Positions 10,613 to 21,398 of a stretch of 64,000 bases of DNA are shown here, piece by piece. Location: NCBI GenBank assembly GCA_036426205.1, contig CM071567.1, positions 290,657,141 through 290,721,140 on the forward strand. Reading direction: 5' to 3'. The stretch is from Ascaphus truei. Taxonomy: Eukaryota > Chordata > Amphibia > Anura > Ascaphidae. Made by a program: the position numbers and the translations under genes. The stretch's first letter is position 1; each line of letters starts with the position of its first letter. The notes under the pieces were generated by a model that saw only the letters and a program-made list of their open reading frames with translations, was not told where the DNA came from and searched no databases.

Positions 10613-11862
10613 TTAAAAAAATAATAATAATTCACAGACTTGGATTGCTCTTTAATATGTATGGACAAATAAAAAAATGTTTAGCTTGATTCCATATCCG
10701 TTCCCATTCTTCAATTCCACTCCAGATTTGTTTCCCAATTGAGAGCATAACTGAGCTTTGCAGAATCATTGACCAATAATAACATTTTATAGATTGTTGA
10801 GACCCGTTTACCCTTCTTGGCACAATTTATAAAAAAAAAGTCTAAAATTTTGATTTTTGCTCTAAATCTTTCCTCTCTGACATTACTGAATTAACAAAAT
10901 ACGTAAATTGTAAATATCTCCAATGTTCTACTTAATCCATATTATATTTAGTGCAAAACACTTAAAAATGGGATTTGGTACCCAGGGAGATTAAGTCCAG
11001 CACTCTATAAATATTATTACATGTCTCCTTTGGAAAGAGTTGGTTTTAAGACCTAGGGGGAAACAGGGGTTATTAAATAAAGCGCTCAATTGAGAGGTGA
11101 ATATTCTGACTCTTTAAGATGTAGATACAGTAGCGTATTCCATAATTGTAAAACATTAGTTATTAAAGGACTTATGTTTCTGAAGGAGGGACTTCATAGG
11201 GAGCCAGGGTAATAAAATTAATTGAAAAGAGGAGACCTGAAAATTTCCTTTTGGACCCAGTGCTTTTGCTTTGTACCTGCCTACCACGCATACATCACAT
11301 TCAGACCAGTGGTTTGGAAACAAACCAAGATAGCCAGAAGATCCAGACCCCCATATCAACTGCACAATATAATGTTGAACCCCAAGTTCTTGGGATTCTC
11401 CTTTCCTATGTACTGTACATTTGTTTATCATTTTTTGTAGTTGCTCTAAGATGGAATTTGGTAAATGTATTGATAGAGTTAAAAATAATTGAAGAACTCC
11501 CAAAATAAATTTCATTTTAATGAAATTGATTCCACATAACCTTTAGATTGTTTATTTTCCCCACTTTTCTAAATCTTTCTTGTTCGAGCTAAAAAAAAAA
11601 AAAGAGAATAGTTCACTTGGAAATAGTTGAGAGAACAATGTCACTGTTCTGATGCACTCAAACCCCCAAATATTATCATTATTTAAGAACAGAAATGTAA
11701 AACTAAAGCTTTATTGGTATAATTAAAATGTTATGTAAATACTATATATGATTAAATCTATTTTAAACCTGGTATTAGTTGCATACATAATTAAATAACT
11801 AATAATTAAAGGCAGAGTCCAAATTAATTAATAGATTAGACTCTTAATAAACTTAATAGTAA
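10613..11862. other. No recognised feature
   Basis: This is AT-rich sequence with poly-A/T runs. The frames at 11156-11515 and 11222-11508 overlap on opposite strands, without motifs. No element ends were seen before the TA at 11863. Confidence 0.5.
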
Positions 11863-12145
11863 TACAGCTTAACCCCGTTATAGCGCGGTCCTCGGGAGCC
11901 ACCCGCCACCACCGCGTTATAAACGAGGTCGCAGAAAAAAATGGCCACTGATTTTTTTTTTTTGTGGTGGCACCGTGTTTGCCGGATGGGGAAAGCTGAG
12001 AACTCTCCCAGCATTCCCAGACCCTGTTGGACAGCGGCAACAGCACACAGCACTTACCCGGCATCTGGCAGCTCTTCTCCCTGTCTCATCTTCCTGCTTC
12101 TGCTTCCGTCTTGCGAGAGCAAGCTCCCTTAAAGAGACAGTGTGT

Positions 12146-12148
<3 letters not shown>

Positions 12149-12217
<69 letters not shown>
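12149..12217. repeat. (TG)n microsatellite
   Basis: An almost pure TG run of about 34 units. Translated frames across it are artefacts. Confidence 0.95.
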
Positions 12218-12218
<1 letters not shown>

Positions 12219-12219
<1 letters not shown>

Positions 12220-12872
12220 TTGACTGTGTGAGACTGTGTGTCAGTGTGTCAGTGTGTGTGTGTGCAGTGTGCTGTGAGTGTGTGCCGTGTGCTGTGAGTG
12301 TACAGTATGCAGTGTGCTGTGAATGTATGCAGTGTGCTGTGAGTGTGTGCTATGAGTGTATACAGTGTGCTATGCAGTGTGCTGTGTGTGGGTCAGTGTG
12401 TGTGTGCACTGTGCTGTGAGTGTGTGCAGTGTGCAGTGTGTGTGTGTGCAGTGTGCTGTGAGTGTATGCAGTGTGCTATGAGTATGTGCAGTGTGCTGTG
12501 AGTGTGTGCCGTGTGCTGTGAGTGTACAGTATGCAGTGTGCTGTGAATGTATGCAGTGTGCTGTGAGTGTGCACACACAGAGTATACAGTGTGCTATGCA
12601 GTGTGCTGTGTGTGGGTCAGTGTGTGTGTGTAGTGTGCTGTGAGTGTGTGCAGTGTGCAGTGTGTGCTTGTGCACTGTGCTCTGAGTGTATGCAGTGTGC
12701 TATGAGTATGTGCAGCGTGCTGTGAGTGTGTGCAGTATGCTATGAGTGTGTGCAGTGTGCAGTGTGTATTTGTGCACTGTGCTCTGAATGTATGCAGTGT
12801 GCTGTGAGTTTGTGCAGTGTGCTGTGAGTGTATTCAGTGTGCTGTGAATGTATGCAGTGTGCAGTGAGTGTG
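12219..12872. repeat. TG-rich minisatellite with higher-order duplication
   Basis: The basic unit is about 20 bp (GTGCTGTGAGTGTGTGCAGT). A block of about 220 bp around 12250-12430 is repeated at about 12470-12650, which shows a second level of duplication. Opposite-strand frames rich in His/Thr here are not genes. Confidence 0.85.
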
Positions 12873-13299
12873 TGTAATAATTTTTTTTTTTTTTTTTTTA
12901 ATTCGGGGTCCACGCTCAAACCGCGTTATAAGCGATCCGCGTTATAGCGGATTGCGCTATAACAGGGTTGAGCTATATCTGCAAAGTATGGTATATTGTT
13001 ACAAAAGATTCAAATTTCAATTTAGCAAAGGCTAGACAGACTTGCCTGTTTGTGATAGAATGGTAATCAGTAACAATGTACAGTATCTACAGATTGTTAC
13101 TAAAATAACTAATGCAACAAGATAACCAAACTCTAGATTGGCAGACAGAGATAGATTGGGAGAAAAATGTAAAATGTCACATGTAAATCATTATCTAATA
13201 CCTTATGTCTGCCTAGCCAATGGTAAACATATTACATTGAACTATATTATAACAGTTCTAATAGGCACCGGCAGCTTTCATTCATGGATTCACTTGGAG

Positions 13300-13500
13300 A
13301 CGCCAAAATTCACTACAGATGCAGTGGCCGTTATCCGATCATTTCTCAAAATGGTTTTCGAGATTACCCCGAGATTCTTTCAAAATTTGACTCAACAGAC
13401 GAATGGCCCATCGGATTAACACAGCAGGGGTCCCTGCTGTGTTAATCGTACCGGTGTCTGCCTGTCTGTAATAGATGCACAGTAAAGGCGTAATCAGTCA
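13300..13500 (-). repeat. Interspersed repeat, about 200 bp
   Basis: Inverted relative to the copy at about 35840-36040. Shared segments include AGTGACTGATT, the TCTATTACAG and CAGGCAGAC tract, CAGCAGGGACCCCTGCTGTG (self-complementary) and ACGGCC near the end. No ends or coding capacity were identified. Confidence 0.6.
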
Positions 13501-13659
13501 CTCTGCAAGCAAACCAAGCAACACATTGCTCATAGTCCGGTGCTCCAGAGTACTCCTCGTTAGTATAATCAACTATATGTCATATCCAAACATTCCCTTT
13601 GTAAAGTCAAAATAGGAGAAACAGTCAATATATATGAAAAGCGGTATTCCTTTGCGTTT

Positions 13660-14160
13660 ACCCGCAGTACTGGTTTTTTTTTACTCACAGCTTGATGAGG
13701 AGGTAGCGAATGTGCAGTCCTGCAGGTGCACAGCCCTGTGCATCTCCGTTAGCCGACGTGTGGTATCTTGAGAGTGCAGCAAACAACTGGAATATCCAAA
13801 AGCACAATAAATGTTGAGCTGCCACTCACTTACAAACTGCTTAGACTGTCTCCCATTACGCGTGCTCCCAGGCCAAATCAAATGTAGAAGGTAGACTTTT
13901 TCCAATCCAGGAAAAAAATGCTGGTGCACTGCTCGCTCACAAAGGAGATGGGATATCATGATCAAAAAGATTTATTATTTTAAAAAAAACATAAGAAAAA
14001 GTACTGACACAGACACTCTTACGCGTTTCACACGCAGGGGGCTTTATCAAAAGAATGTTGAAGCAATGTTGAGTCATGTTGAGGCATTTACTGTGAGAAT
14101 GCCCCAGAATCTCCCAGAATTTCCCAGGTAAGTGTTCTAATACTGGTGGCTGCATCTGTA
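13660..14160 (-). repeat. Repeat with a degenerate hammerhead-like segment
   Basis: Minus-strand bases 14057-14017 contain TTGATAAAGC, then GTGTGAAACGCGTAAGAG. The GAAAC-GC-GTA part matches the 3' half of the hammerhead-like motifs elsewhere in the window. The 5' core is TTGATAA instead of CTGANGA and stem II is poor. It may be a retroelement UTR remnant. No reading frame is associated. Confidence 0.35.
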
Positions 14161-14679
14161 CAGGCTTCAGGATTCAGAGGGTACTAAAAATAACTCGAAA
14201 ATAAATATACAAGCTGTCTTCAACATTCTGAGTCTCCAAATCCTATTAAGGTGCACTTTCTTATTCTTCTTCTGAATGGCTTGCTATTGAATATATTAGA
14301 AGATATATTAGAAGATGAGATCTCTTAGCAGTTCATAATCTTTATTTGTAGAGGTAAAATAATGAAGTTCTGATATACAGGTAACAGGCAAAACAGTCAT
14401 ACAACCTATATGAAGGAATTAGTAAATACTGTATTGCATTGTGCTGGGTGGTTTATCATTCTGACGCATCTACTCTTGCAGAGGGATGCACATAGAGTGA
14501 TTAAACTCAATAAAAATAAATAAAAAAATAAGGCCCATGTCCAAATTTGCTAAAACTGAAGGCATACATTTCCAAATAATTTGGTCAGCTGCTTTTTAAA
14601 CGCATGGATGGAACTGTGTTAATACTGCATGTATTAATTAGATTAAATACCCTTCTTCTATTATAACTAGTTTGTCACC

Positions 14680-15960
14680 CTGGAATAAATACAGGTTCAT
14701 CGATGTTGATTAATGAGGGTATTACACGCAATCTATTTTCTAGAATTTTGGTGAAGATCTTAATGTATGAGTTGAGCAAACAGATAGGTCTATAGCAAGC
14801 ACAACTACGAGCATCCTTATATATTTTTTTTAAATGACACTGATACTTGCTTCAAACATTGTTTTGAGGAGAGGGTATCCATCTTTTATGGAATTAAATA
14901 CTGTAGTCAGGTCTGGTGCTAATATTGAACCAAATATTTTTTAATAGAAATGTCAGACCATGAAGACAAGGCATCATTAGTTTTCACCAGTTAAATTGTT
15001 GCAGTTACTGCTTTCTCTATAATTGGTATAGTGATTACAGACTTTCCATCTCACAAGGGGAAATTCTAGACAAGGGAACCTTTAGTAAATATGACAATAG
15101 CTTATTATCCCATCCAGGGTTATGTTCGTCTTTATTTTCAATATTGTAATGTTAGGAGTAGAAGAGTCAGAATTCTTCCCTAATGTCAAAGGGGCCATGA
15201 GTTCGTTTTAGTGTAAATCACTCTTACATATATTGTTTTGCATTTGTATTTCTCTAAATTTGTTTGCTAACATTTTATCTTCTTTATTGCCTTTTTTTTA
15301 TAATATTTTTACTTACTAGTCCATATAAGAGCTTTTTCCACCTTTTGAGTAAGGTGTAGATTACATTTACCTCTTAATTCTGTTAATATAGTTCTAACGA
15401 AAGCAGTAGGTCTCCCTTTAAAAGCTGGTTCTATATTTTGTACATTTTGGGATAGAGGAATAAACTCAGATCTTTTTCTTTTCCCCTTAGCAGTTGTAAG
15501 AGTAATGAACTCTCCTCTAATTACTGCATTGAGAGCTTCCCATAATGTTGCCATAGAGATCTCTTCTGTATTATTCAGATCAACATACGTAAGTGTTCTT
15601 CTATTCTCTGCATCAGGGATTGGTTGTTAAACAAGAAATCATTATGTTTCCACATTTTAGGTTGATATTCTCCCGTTTGCAAAAAACAAAAACAAAGAAG
15701 CGTCAGTATGTTCACCATCTGACCCTATAACGTTACCTATTGTTACACAGATACATTTACCTAATAATCTTTGATACAAAAGAATGTAATTAATCCTAGA
15801 ATCTGTTTTGTGTGTATAGTATGTGTGAAAAAAACTGTAGTCTCTAGCAGTGGGATGAATGCATCTCAATCTGTTTAGACAAGAACGCTTAATTATCAAA
15901 GTTTTTAATGTGTTTGTAAGTTTTATGGACTGAGTTGGATTGGTACTGTACATGAGGTAT
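14680..15960 (-). pseudogene. L1-clade LINE ORF2 remnant (endonuclease C-terminus to RT)
   Basis: The order on the minus strand is as in L1 ORF2. The endonuclease C-terminus (HPTARDYSFFHTYYTHK, then DSRINYIL and IGSDGEHTD) lies near 15870-15690. A connecting segment (MATLWEALNAVIRGEFITL) lies at 15554. A pre-RT region follows near 15080-14950. The RT block (YRPICLLNSYIKIFTKILENRL) lies near 14800-14730, ending about 14685. Several stops and frameshifts separate these, so it is an old, inactive copy. ORF2 makes the nick and reverse transcribes at the target site. Confidence 0.72.
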
Positions 15961-15984
15961 ACCCTCTGAAAATTTGCAATGAGA

Positions 15985-16900
15985 TCCAGTGTGGAATAGA
16001 ACTGGGACAACTTACTGATGCAATATTCCTTGATTTTGCAAAGGCTTTTGATACTGTTGATGATGTAATCTTGCTAAAGAAACTCCAGTGCTCTGGAATA
16101 TGGAAGCATGATTTAAAAATGTTTAATACCTACCTATCAGGTAGATCCCAACACATGTCTATCTCAGGCTCTAACTCCAGCCCCTTGGATATTACCTGTG
16201 GGGTCCCATCAAAGCTCTGTTCTGGGGCCCCTACTCTTCTCATTGTTCATCAATGATCTTCCTACAGCTTGCAAGGGAACTTCCCTACACATGTATGCGG
16301 ACGACATGATCTTATATGCACTCAGCCCTAGCCTATCCAACCTTGGACACGTACTTCAATCTGACTTTTTGAGACTTGAAAATTGGATTTCCAAAAAAAA
16401 CCTGTTTTTAAACACTGACAAGACTGTAACAATGGTATTTGGGACCAAGGCTAAATTTTTAAAGATTCCAATGAGTGAGCTCCAGATCAGAACCAATGCT
16501 AAAACCATCTTAGCCCCAGTTACTAGTTTTAAATACTTGGGCATATGGTTTGACTCCCATTTAACATTTGGGTTGCACATTGACACCCGGACATCCAAAA
16601 CCTATGCCAAACTAAGTGTACTTTACAGGAACAAATCCTCTCTATGTCTGCTGGTCAGAAAGCGTATTGCACAGCAGATGCTAATAGTAACATAGTGTAT
16701 GGTAAATCCTACTTCCTTGAAAATTGCAAAGCCAGTACATCCAACCTCACACTGATATATAGTTACATAGTTTGATGTCATAATGCCATAGTATAGCATA
16801 GTATATGGCACAGCACCCTAATCCCACCTTAACACACTTGATACTCTCTACAATTCAATATGCCAGTTTGTCCTCCAATGCAACGACAGCACACATCTAT
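15985..16900 (+). pseudogene. CR1/L2-like LINE reverse transcriptase, 5' segment
   Basis: The plus strand encodes RT finger/palm sequence: LTDAIFLDFAKAFDTVDD (motif A) near 16012-16060, then GVPS with a one-base insertion near 16205. It continues in the next frame with SSVLGPLLFSLFINDLP, the catalytic MYADDMILYA near 16290 and the thumb region (SFKYLGIWFDSHLTFG). Coding similarity continues with stops to about 16900. The same family appears inverted at 33060-33445. The C-terminus resumes at 18771, after an insertion. Confidence 0.75.
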
Positions 16901-17029
16901 AACAGAAAGGGGGGTGATAGAAAGCACTCTAACTAGGATAAATTTGAGAGATTGCAGGGTGCATGGAACAAAACTGGACCATTATTCCCCTCTCAAGTAC
17001 TAACACATCTATGGACGAACACTGGCGAC

Positions 17030-17175
17030 ACACTTTATTCGAGCTCGGCTAGTCCCACGAATTCGGGTATACCCGGGTGTATTGAGGTTTGTGACTGTTT
17101 TCTGCCCGAGTGCATTGAGGTATTTTCCAGGCAGGGATTGAAGCATTTTATTCCCGCTGGCTGCAATACTGCACA

Positions 17176-17209
<34 letters not shown>

Positions 17210-17434
17210 TGCATTACAATTCATGAATTTATGCCATCTGGTAGACACGCGAAGCATTGCAGCCTATTAAATCCTAATCATTATCATTTAACAGATCAGC
17301 CGCCCGTCCGCCAGGCATGAACACAGGCTGGGAAGGCAAACGCAACGGGGCTTGTCAGAGGTGAGGAGCGGCGCATTCCAGGTATCTGCCAGGTACATAT
17401 TGGGTATTTGCTCGAATAAAGTGTGTCGGTGCAG
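17030..17434 (+). mobile_element. 0.4-kb MITE, copy C
   Basis: Full length with both terminal repeats and a long internal TA tract (about 17178-17208, longer than in copies A and D). TA follows the inner end (17435-17436), but AA precedes the outer end. Confidence 0.8.
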
Positions 17435-17683
17435 TACCAGCACTCTCTGTCTAAAAGCTAAAAGTACTAATAAATAGAACTGTAATGAAGTTGAACAAAT
17501 TTAATGACACTAACAATAAACCGGAATCAAAGCAACAATAGCAAATGTAGGAGCAAAAAATTAAGTGCCACCATGGGAAATGTCTCAGCGTGAGGGGTGG
17601 AGGGGAAAGAAGGAGAAGGAAAAAAAAACACATGAAACATAAGGAAAAACACAATGTGGAGAAAATAAAGCAAGCTAGGGGGA

Positions 17684-17722
17684 TGACATTTCGAGGGACT
17701 ACCTCTTCATCTGGCCCATTCC
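17684..17722 (-). ncRNA. Hammerhead-like motif, left arm of the foldback
   Basis: On the minus strand GGCCAGATGAAGAGG is followed by CCCTCGAAATGTC. It mirrors the motif at 18049-18087. The core has A in place of the conserved U of CUGANGA, so cleavage activity is unlikely. Stem II (GAGG/CCTC) is kept. Confidence 0.3.
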
Positions 17723-18048
17723 CCCTGGTCCCAAAGGGTCCCAGAGGTACTTCCCTAAGCCTTCCCTCCCCTTTAAAAAGTCTGAACACACACCACTACA
17801 AAAAGCTATTAGTCATACACTGTAGACAGGACAGAGTTCGCATAAAGATACCAGACATCCAAAACAGTCAATGAGATAGGCAAACCCTCTGTCCTCTGCT
17901 CCTCGTGCTGTGTGGAGTGCTGTGGGTTCCCAGCACTCAACACAGCATGACGAGCAGAGTACAGAGGGTTTGCTTATCTCATTGACTGTTTTGGATGTCT
18001 GGAAGGCTTAGGGAAGTTCCTCTGGGACCCTTTGGGCCCAGGGGGAAT

Positions 18049-18087
18049 GGGCCAGATGAAGAGGTAGTCCCTCGAAACGTCGCCACC
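18049..18087 (+). ncRNA. Hammerhead-like motif, right arm of the foldback
   Basis: GGC (18050-18052), core CAGATGA, an extra A, stem II GAGG/CCTC, GAAA (18074-18077), then C-G-U-C and GCC (18082-18084). The 3-bp stem I and a GUC-type cleavage triplet are in the right places. Stem III is reduced to one pair, and the invariant U of the core is A. Confidence 0.35.
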
Positions 18088-18334
18088 CCCTAGCTTGCTT
18101 TCTTTTCTCCACATTGTGTTTTTCCTTATGTTTCATGTGTTTTGTTCCCCTTCTCCTTCTTTCCCCTCCACCCCTCACGTTGAGACATTTCCCATGGTGA
18201 CACTTTATTTTTGCTCATACATTTGCTCTTGTTGCTATGATTTATTGTTAGTGTCATTAAATTTGTTCACCTTCATTACAGTTGTTTTCATTAGTACTTT
18301 TAGCTGTTAGACAGAGAGTGCTGGTACGTCCATA

Positions 18335-18730
18335 CTGCACCGACACACTTTATTCGAGCAAATACCCGGTATGTACCTGGCAGATACCTGGAATGCGCCG
18401 CTCCTCACCTCTGACAAGCCCCGTTGCATTTGCCTTCCCAGCCTGGGTTCATGCCTGGCTGATGGGCGGCTAATCTGTTAAATGATAATGATTAGGATTT
18501 AATAGGCTGCAATGCTTCGCGTGTCTACCAGATGGCATAAATTCATGAATTGTAATGCAGTATATATATATGTACTGTGCAGTATTGCAGCCAACGGGAA
18601 TAAAATGCTTCAATCCCTGCCGGAAAATAACTCAATGCACTCGGGCAGAAAACAGTCACAAACCTCAATACACCCGGGTATACCCGAATTCGTGGGACTA
18701 GCCGAGCTCGAATAAAGTGTGTCGCCAGTG
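18335..18730 (-). mobile_element. 0.4-kb MITE, copy D
   Basis: An inverted partner of copy C with TA on both sides (18333-18334, 18731-18732). Its interior is very close to copies A and C, which suggests recent spread or duplication. Confidence 0.8.
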
Positions 18731-18770
18731 TAGGTGTGTGTACCACCCACATCACTGTGAAATGCTCAAA

Positions 18771-19020
18771 TAACTAGATTGGCCATCACTGGAGTCTAGG
18801 CACGAAGTTCATCTCTCCTGTCTTGCCTTCAAATACTTGCCGGGCAAGCTACCTGCCTATCTGAACAAGCTCCTCACCCCTACCACATGCAGCACTTATC
18901 ATCTGAGATCTGATTCCAAAAGACTGTCCATGGTCATAAAGCTAAACAAAGTATCTGGCAGCTCCTACTTCTCTTACTGTGCACCTCCCAGCAGGAACAG
19001 TCTACCGGAGACTTTCACAG
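18771..19020 (+). pseudogene. CR1/L2-like LINE ORF2 C-terminus
   Basis: It encodes the typical C-terminal tail of this LINE class: WPSLESRHEVHL, then YLPGKLPAYLNKLL, LRSDSKRLSM, and SYFSYCAPPSRNSLPE. It follows in order from the RT segment ending near 16900. The two parts are one LINE interrupted by about 1.87 kb that includes the foldback element. Confidence 0.72.
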
Positions 19021-19990
19021 CCACCACGCTGGAATTTGGTGAATCGATGAAATCTTCAGATGGAACTGTTAGTGACTGGCCTGCAGGCACTTTTATAGGG
19101 TTGAGAGTCCTATACCTAACATGCATAGCCAATCCCACCCGTGGGAACATTTTTCCCACATATCCCCGACTTGCCAGTAGTTTGCAGAAAGGGCAGAAGT
19201 TGCGTTCCGGTTTGCACGGAGCAGGAGCTAACTTCACACCTAAGCTCCTTAGCATACTGGGACCATCCCCTTCCCTGGCGACACTGAGTCTGGGGTTTGG
19301 CCACCAGGCATGAAGTACCCATACTTTACACCGGTATCTGGCACCTACAATATCACGGCCATCCTAACACCTAGGATTGCTGAGGATTTTCAACTCCGGC
19401 CTTCTCATAGACATTGAGGTACCCCCGCTGCAGGGTGCCTTTGAAGTACGGAGGTGAAAAATCCCTCGGTTCATTCATCCTTAACATACTGTATACCTGT
19501 GGATGGCATACCCCCTATGATTTATAGATAACAGCTGCAATCATTTACAGCATAGTTTTGACAGACAAGATGATGGTTTTTACTATTACTGTGAAGTCTG
19601 CCGAAATGCAGATACACTGCTAATTTGCACGGAGTTCTGACCAGCTGATATAGGTCTCTTTGTATCAATAGTCGGCTTCTCTCTATGGTACAGGCATCTG
19701 GCATCAATTTTTGCTTCATACTTACCATTACTCCCTAGAGAATTACCTACACATAGTAAAAGCTTTTGATACAATATATGTGCAATATCTATGTATATGT
19801 TGCAAACCCTGAGTTGCCTCAAAGGGTGTTTCTATGTGAGCAAGCAAACGTGCTGCATTCACATGAGTGAAAATTAATTATGCAGCGATATGGTTAAAGA
19901 TTAACCAGCCACACGGACACCATTAACCTTTGTGTACGTAGTAGGGAATTTAGAGTCTCTGACTACTGATTATAAGTAGTCACACTTATA
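19021..19990. other. Unassigned sequence upstream of the Penelope pair
   Basis: The overlapping opposite-strand frames at 18974-19322 and 19522-19822 show no motif. Part of this may be LINE 3' UTR or retroelement leader, because a hammerhead-like motif follows at 19991. Confidence 0.4.
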
Positions 19991-20032
19991 GCCTTGAGAA
20001 AGCGTTTCTAACTGCGAAACACGCCTGTCGGC
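19991..20032 (+). ncRNA. Hammerhead-like motif near the left Penelope flank
   Basis: Stem I GCC (19991-19993) pairs with GGC (20030-20032). The core UUGAGAA differs from CUGANGA at two sites. Stem II is a short GC/GC plus wobble. GAAA (20016-20019) is present. Stem III ACA/UGU closes a 4-base loop, and the cleavage triplet is GUC (20027-20029). The three-stem arrangement matches a type I hammerhead, but the altered core argues for loss of activity or a divergent version. Confidence 0.4.
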
Positions 20033-20982
20033 ATCTGTCACGTGCACGCGCGCCGTCAGTACTCACGTGGTAGCATTATTGAGTTGCAGAGCAAACAGCT
20101 GCCAGACGGCTAACGTGTACTCCCTTCAATGTTGGGAAGGAGTCTTTGTGGGGACTCGGTGACGCATGGTGAGGCGAGGGCTGCTTGATTTTCCTTGTTA
20201 TTTTGTTGCATTAGTGTAACCAGCAATGGTGAACAAAAAATTGTGAACTAGCGCTAAAGTGTAAAACACAGTGTGGTAATATAAAATGACTTATATTAAA
20301 GGTTGGCTGCCCGGTGATACTGCCAGTACTAACAGAAAAACACAAAAATATAGAAAAAACCTGGCGCCAAATTGTCAGTGGAATGTCCTGTACTCCTCAA
20401 GGGATCCGCACACTTGCTCGACAGACCATGCAAAGAGAAAAACACAAACAAACAAAAATCATAGCGCAACACTGTAGGGTAAGCAGTACTGCACTAATCA
20501 CACAAACAATTAAGAGTCCTAGCGACAATTAAAAAACTATTTATTAAAAGGAACTATGCCAAATCAGGCATTGGCAAATACAAAGAACCGCAGGTCATCT
20601 GGAACACAAAAACTGGAGCCCTACTTACAGACAGCAAGGTTTTAACTCGCATTGGTAGAAACAAGTCCTAAATTCAGATGGTCTCTCTGCCGGGTGATGT
20701 CTCTGCTCCGTTGCGGCTTAAGCTCCAAACCGTCCCTACGATGGTAGCCGGAGCAGCTCCGGCCGTGGAGGCTGGTGTGCGGGGTCCACAGCTCTGCACC
20801 GCGTGTAGACACACGCCTCACTTCCTCCTCCGGAACAAACGGGAAATAATTGCGCGCCCGCGCGATAGAACCCGTAGCCTTAAAGGGACAGCTGGCAAGC
20901 TGAAGGGAAAGCTGGGCTCCAATGTTCAAATGTTCAAATGACCATAAACGTCCAAAGCCAGACCAACAGTGGCAATGCCACT

Positions 20983-21026
20983 AGCCCTACGCGTTTCATA
21001 GATGTCACTCTACTTCCTCAGGGGCT
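20983..21026 (-). ncRNA. Hammerhead ribozyme-like motif of the left Penelope copy
   Basis: On the minus strand: AGCCC, core CTGAGGA, A, GTAGA, loop, TCTAT, GAAA, AC-GC-GT, A, GGGCT. This is the same fold as at 28265, with one G-U pair in stem II. It lies about 370 bp downstream of the ORF end of the left copy, the same distance as on the right. Confidence 0.6.
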
Positions 21027-21398
21027 GAAAACAATGATACTTGGTGACACATTAATAAACCCTAGCCAATTAAAATTAATTGATCATTTAAAATTAAAAC
21101 AGCCTGTATGTCATTAGTACCAATTCACTACATGGACTCTTAAACATACATTACATAAAAACATAAAAACAACATTACCAACAATGTCAAAATATATACA
21201 CCTAGACGTCGTATATATATAAGACAGACCAACAGTGATAAAAAAATATATTCAAACTCTCCCAATGGATATATTTGATTATTGCACAGATTCCCTTTAT
21301 TCTTAATTTATAAGACCTAGCAGGTGTTGCACCAGTCATGCCACAGCTAGCTAGAAATAACTAATTCTCTTACATCTGATATTGCCAGACCAATCTAT

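Larger units (their letters stand above)
11865..12975. mobile_element. Tigger/pogo-like non-autonomous element filled with TG repeats
   Basis: The ends are CAGCTTAACCCCGTTATAGC at 11865 and, inverted at 12975, TAGCTCAACCCTGTTATAGC, with TA outside each end. Further GCGTTATAA motifs repeat just inside both ends. CAG-starting repeats with TA duplication and CGTTATA-type sequence resemble Tigger elements of the Tc1/mariner group. The interior has no transposase and is dominated by a TG microsatellite and a TG-rich minisatellite. Confidence 0.65.
17030..18730. mobile_element. 1.7-kb foldback element inserted in the LINE
   Basis: The outer ends are the outward CACTGG termini of two inverted 0.4-kb MITE copies (17030-17434 and 18335-18730). 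Between them are inverted arms of about 400 bp around a centre near 17926, where CCAGACATCCAAAACAGTCA and its inverse are nearly perfect. The left arm has about 85 bp absent from the right. LINE coding sequence stops before it and resumes after it, so the whole unit behaved as an insert. No transposase is present. Confidence 0.65.

Noticed and set aside
11975..12675. Cys/Val-rich and His/Thr-rich frames
   Set aside because: Translation of TG repeats on either strand.
20678..20941. Mirrored GC-rich frame (MVSLPGDVSAP...) as a conserved gene
   Set aside because: Its conservation at 28380-28607 is fully explained by the inverted Penelope pair. No domain is recognised. It is treated as element UTR.
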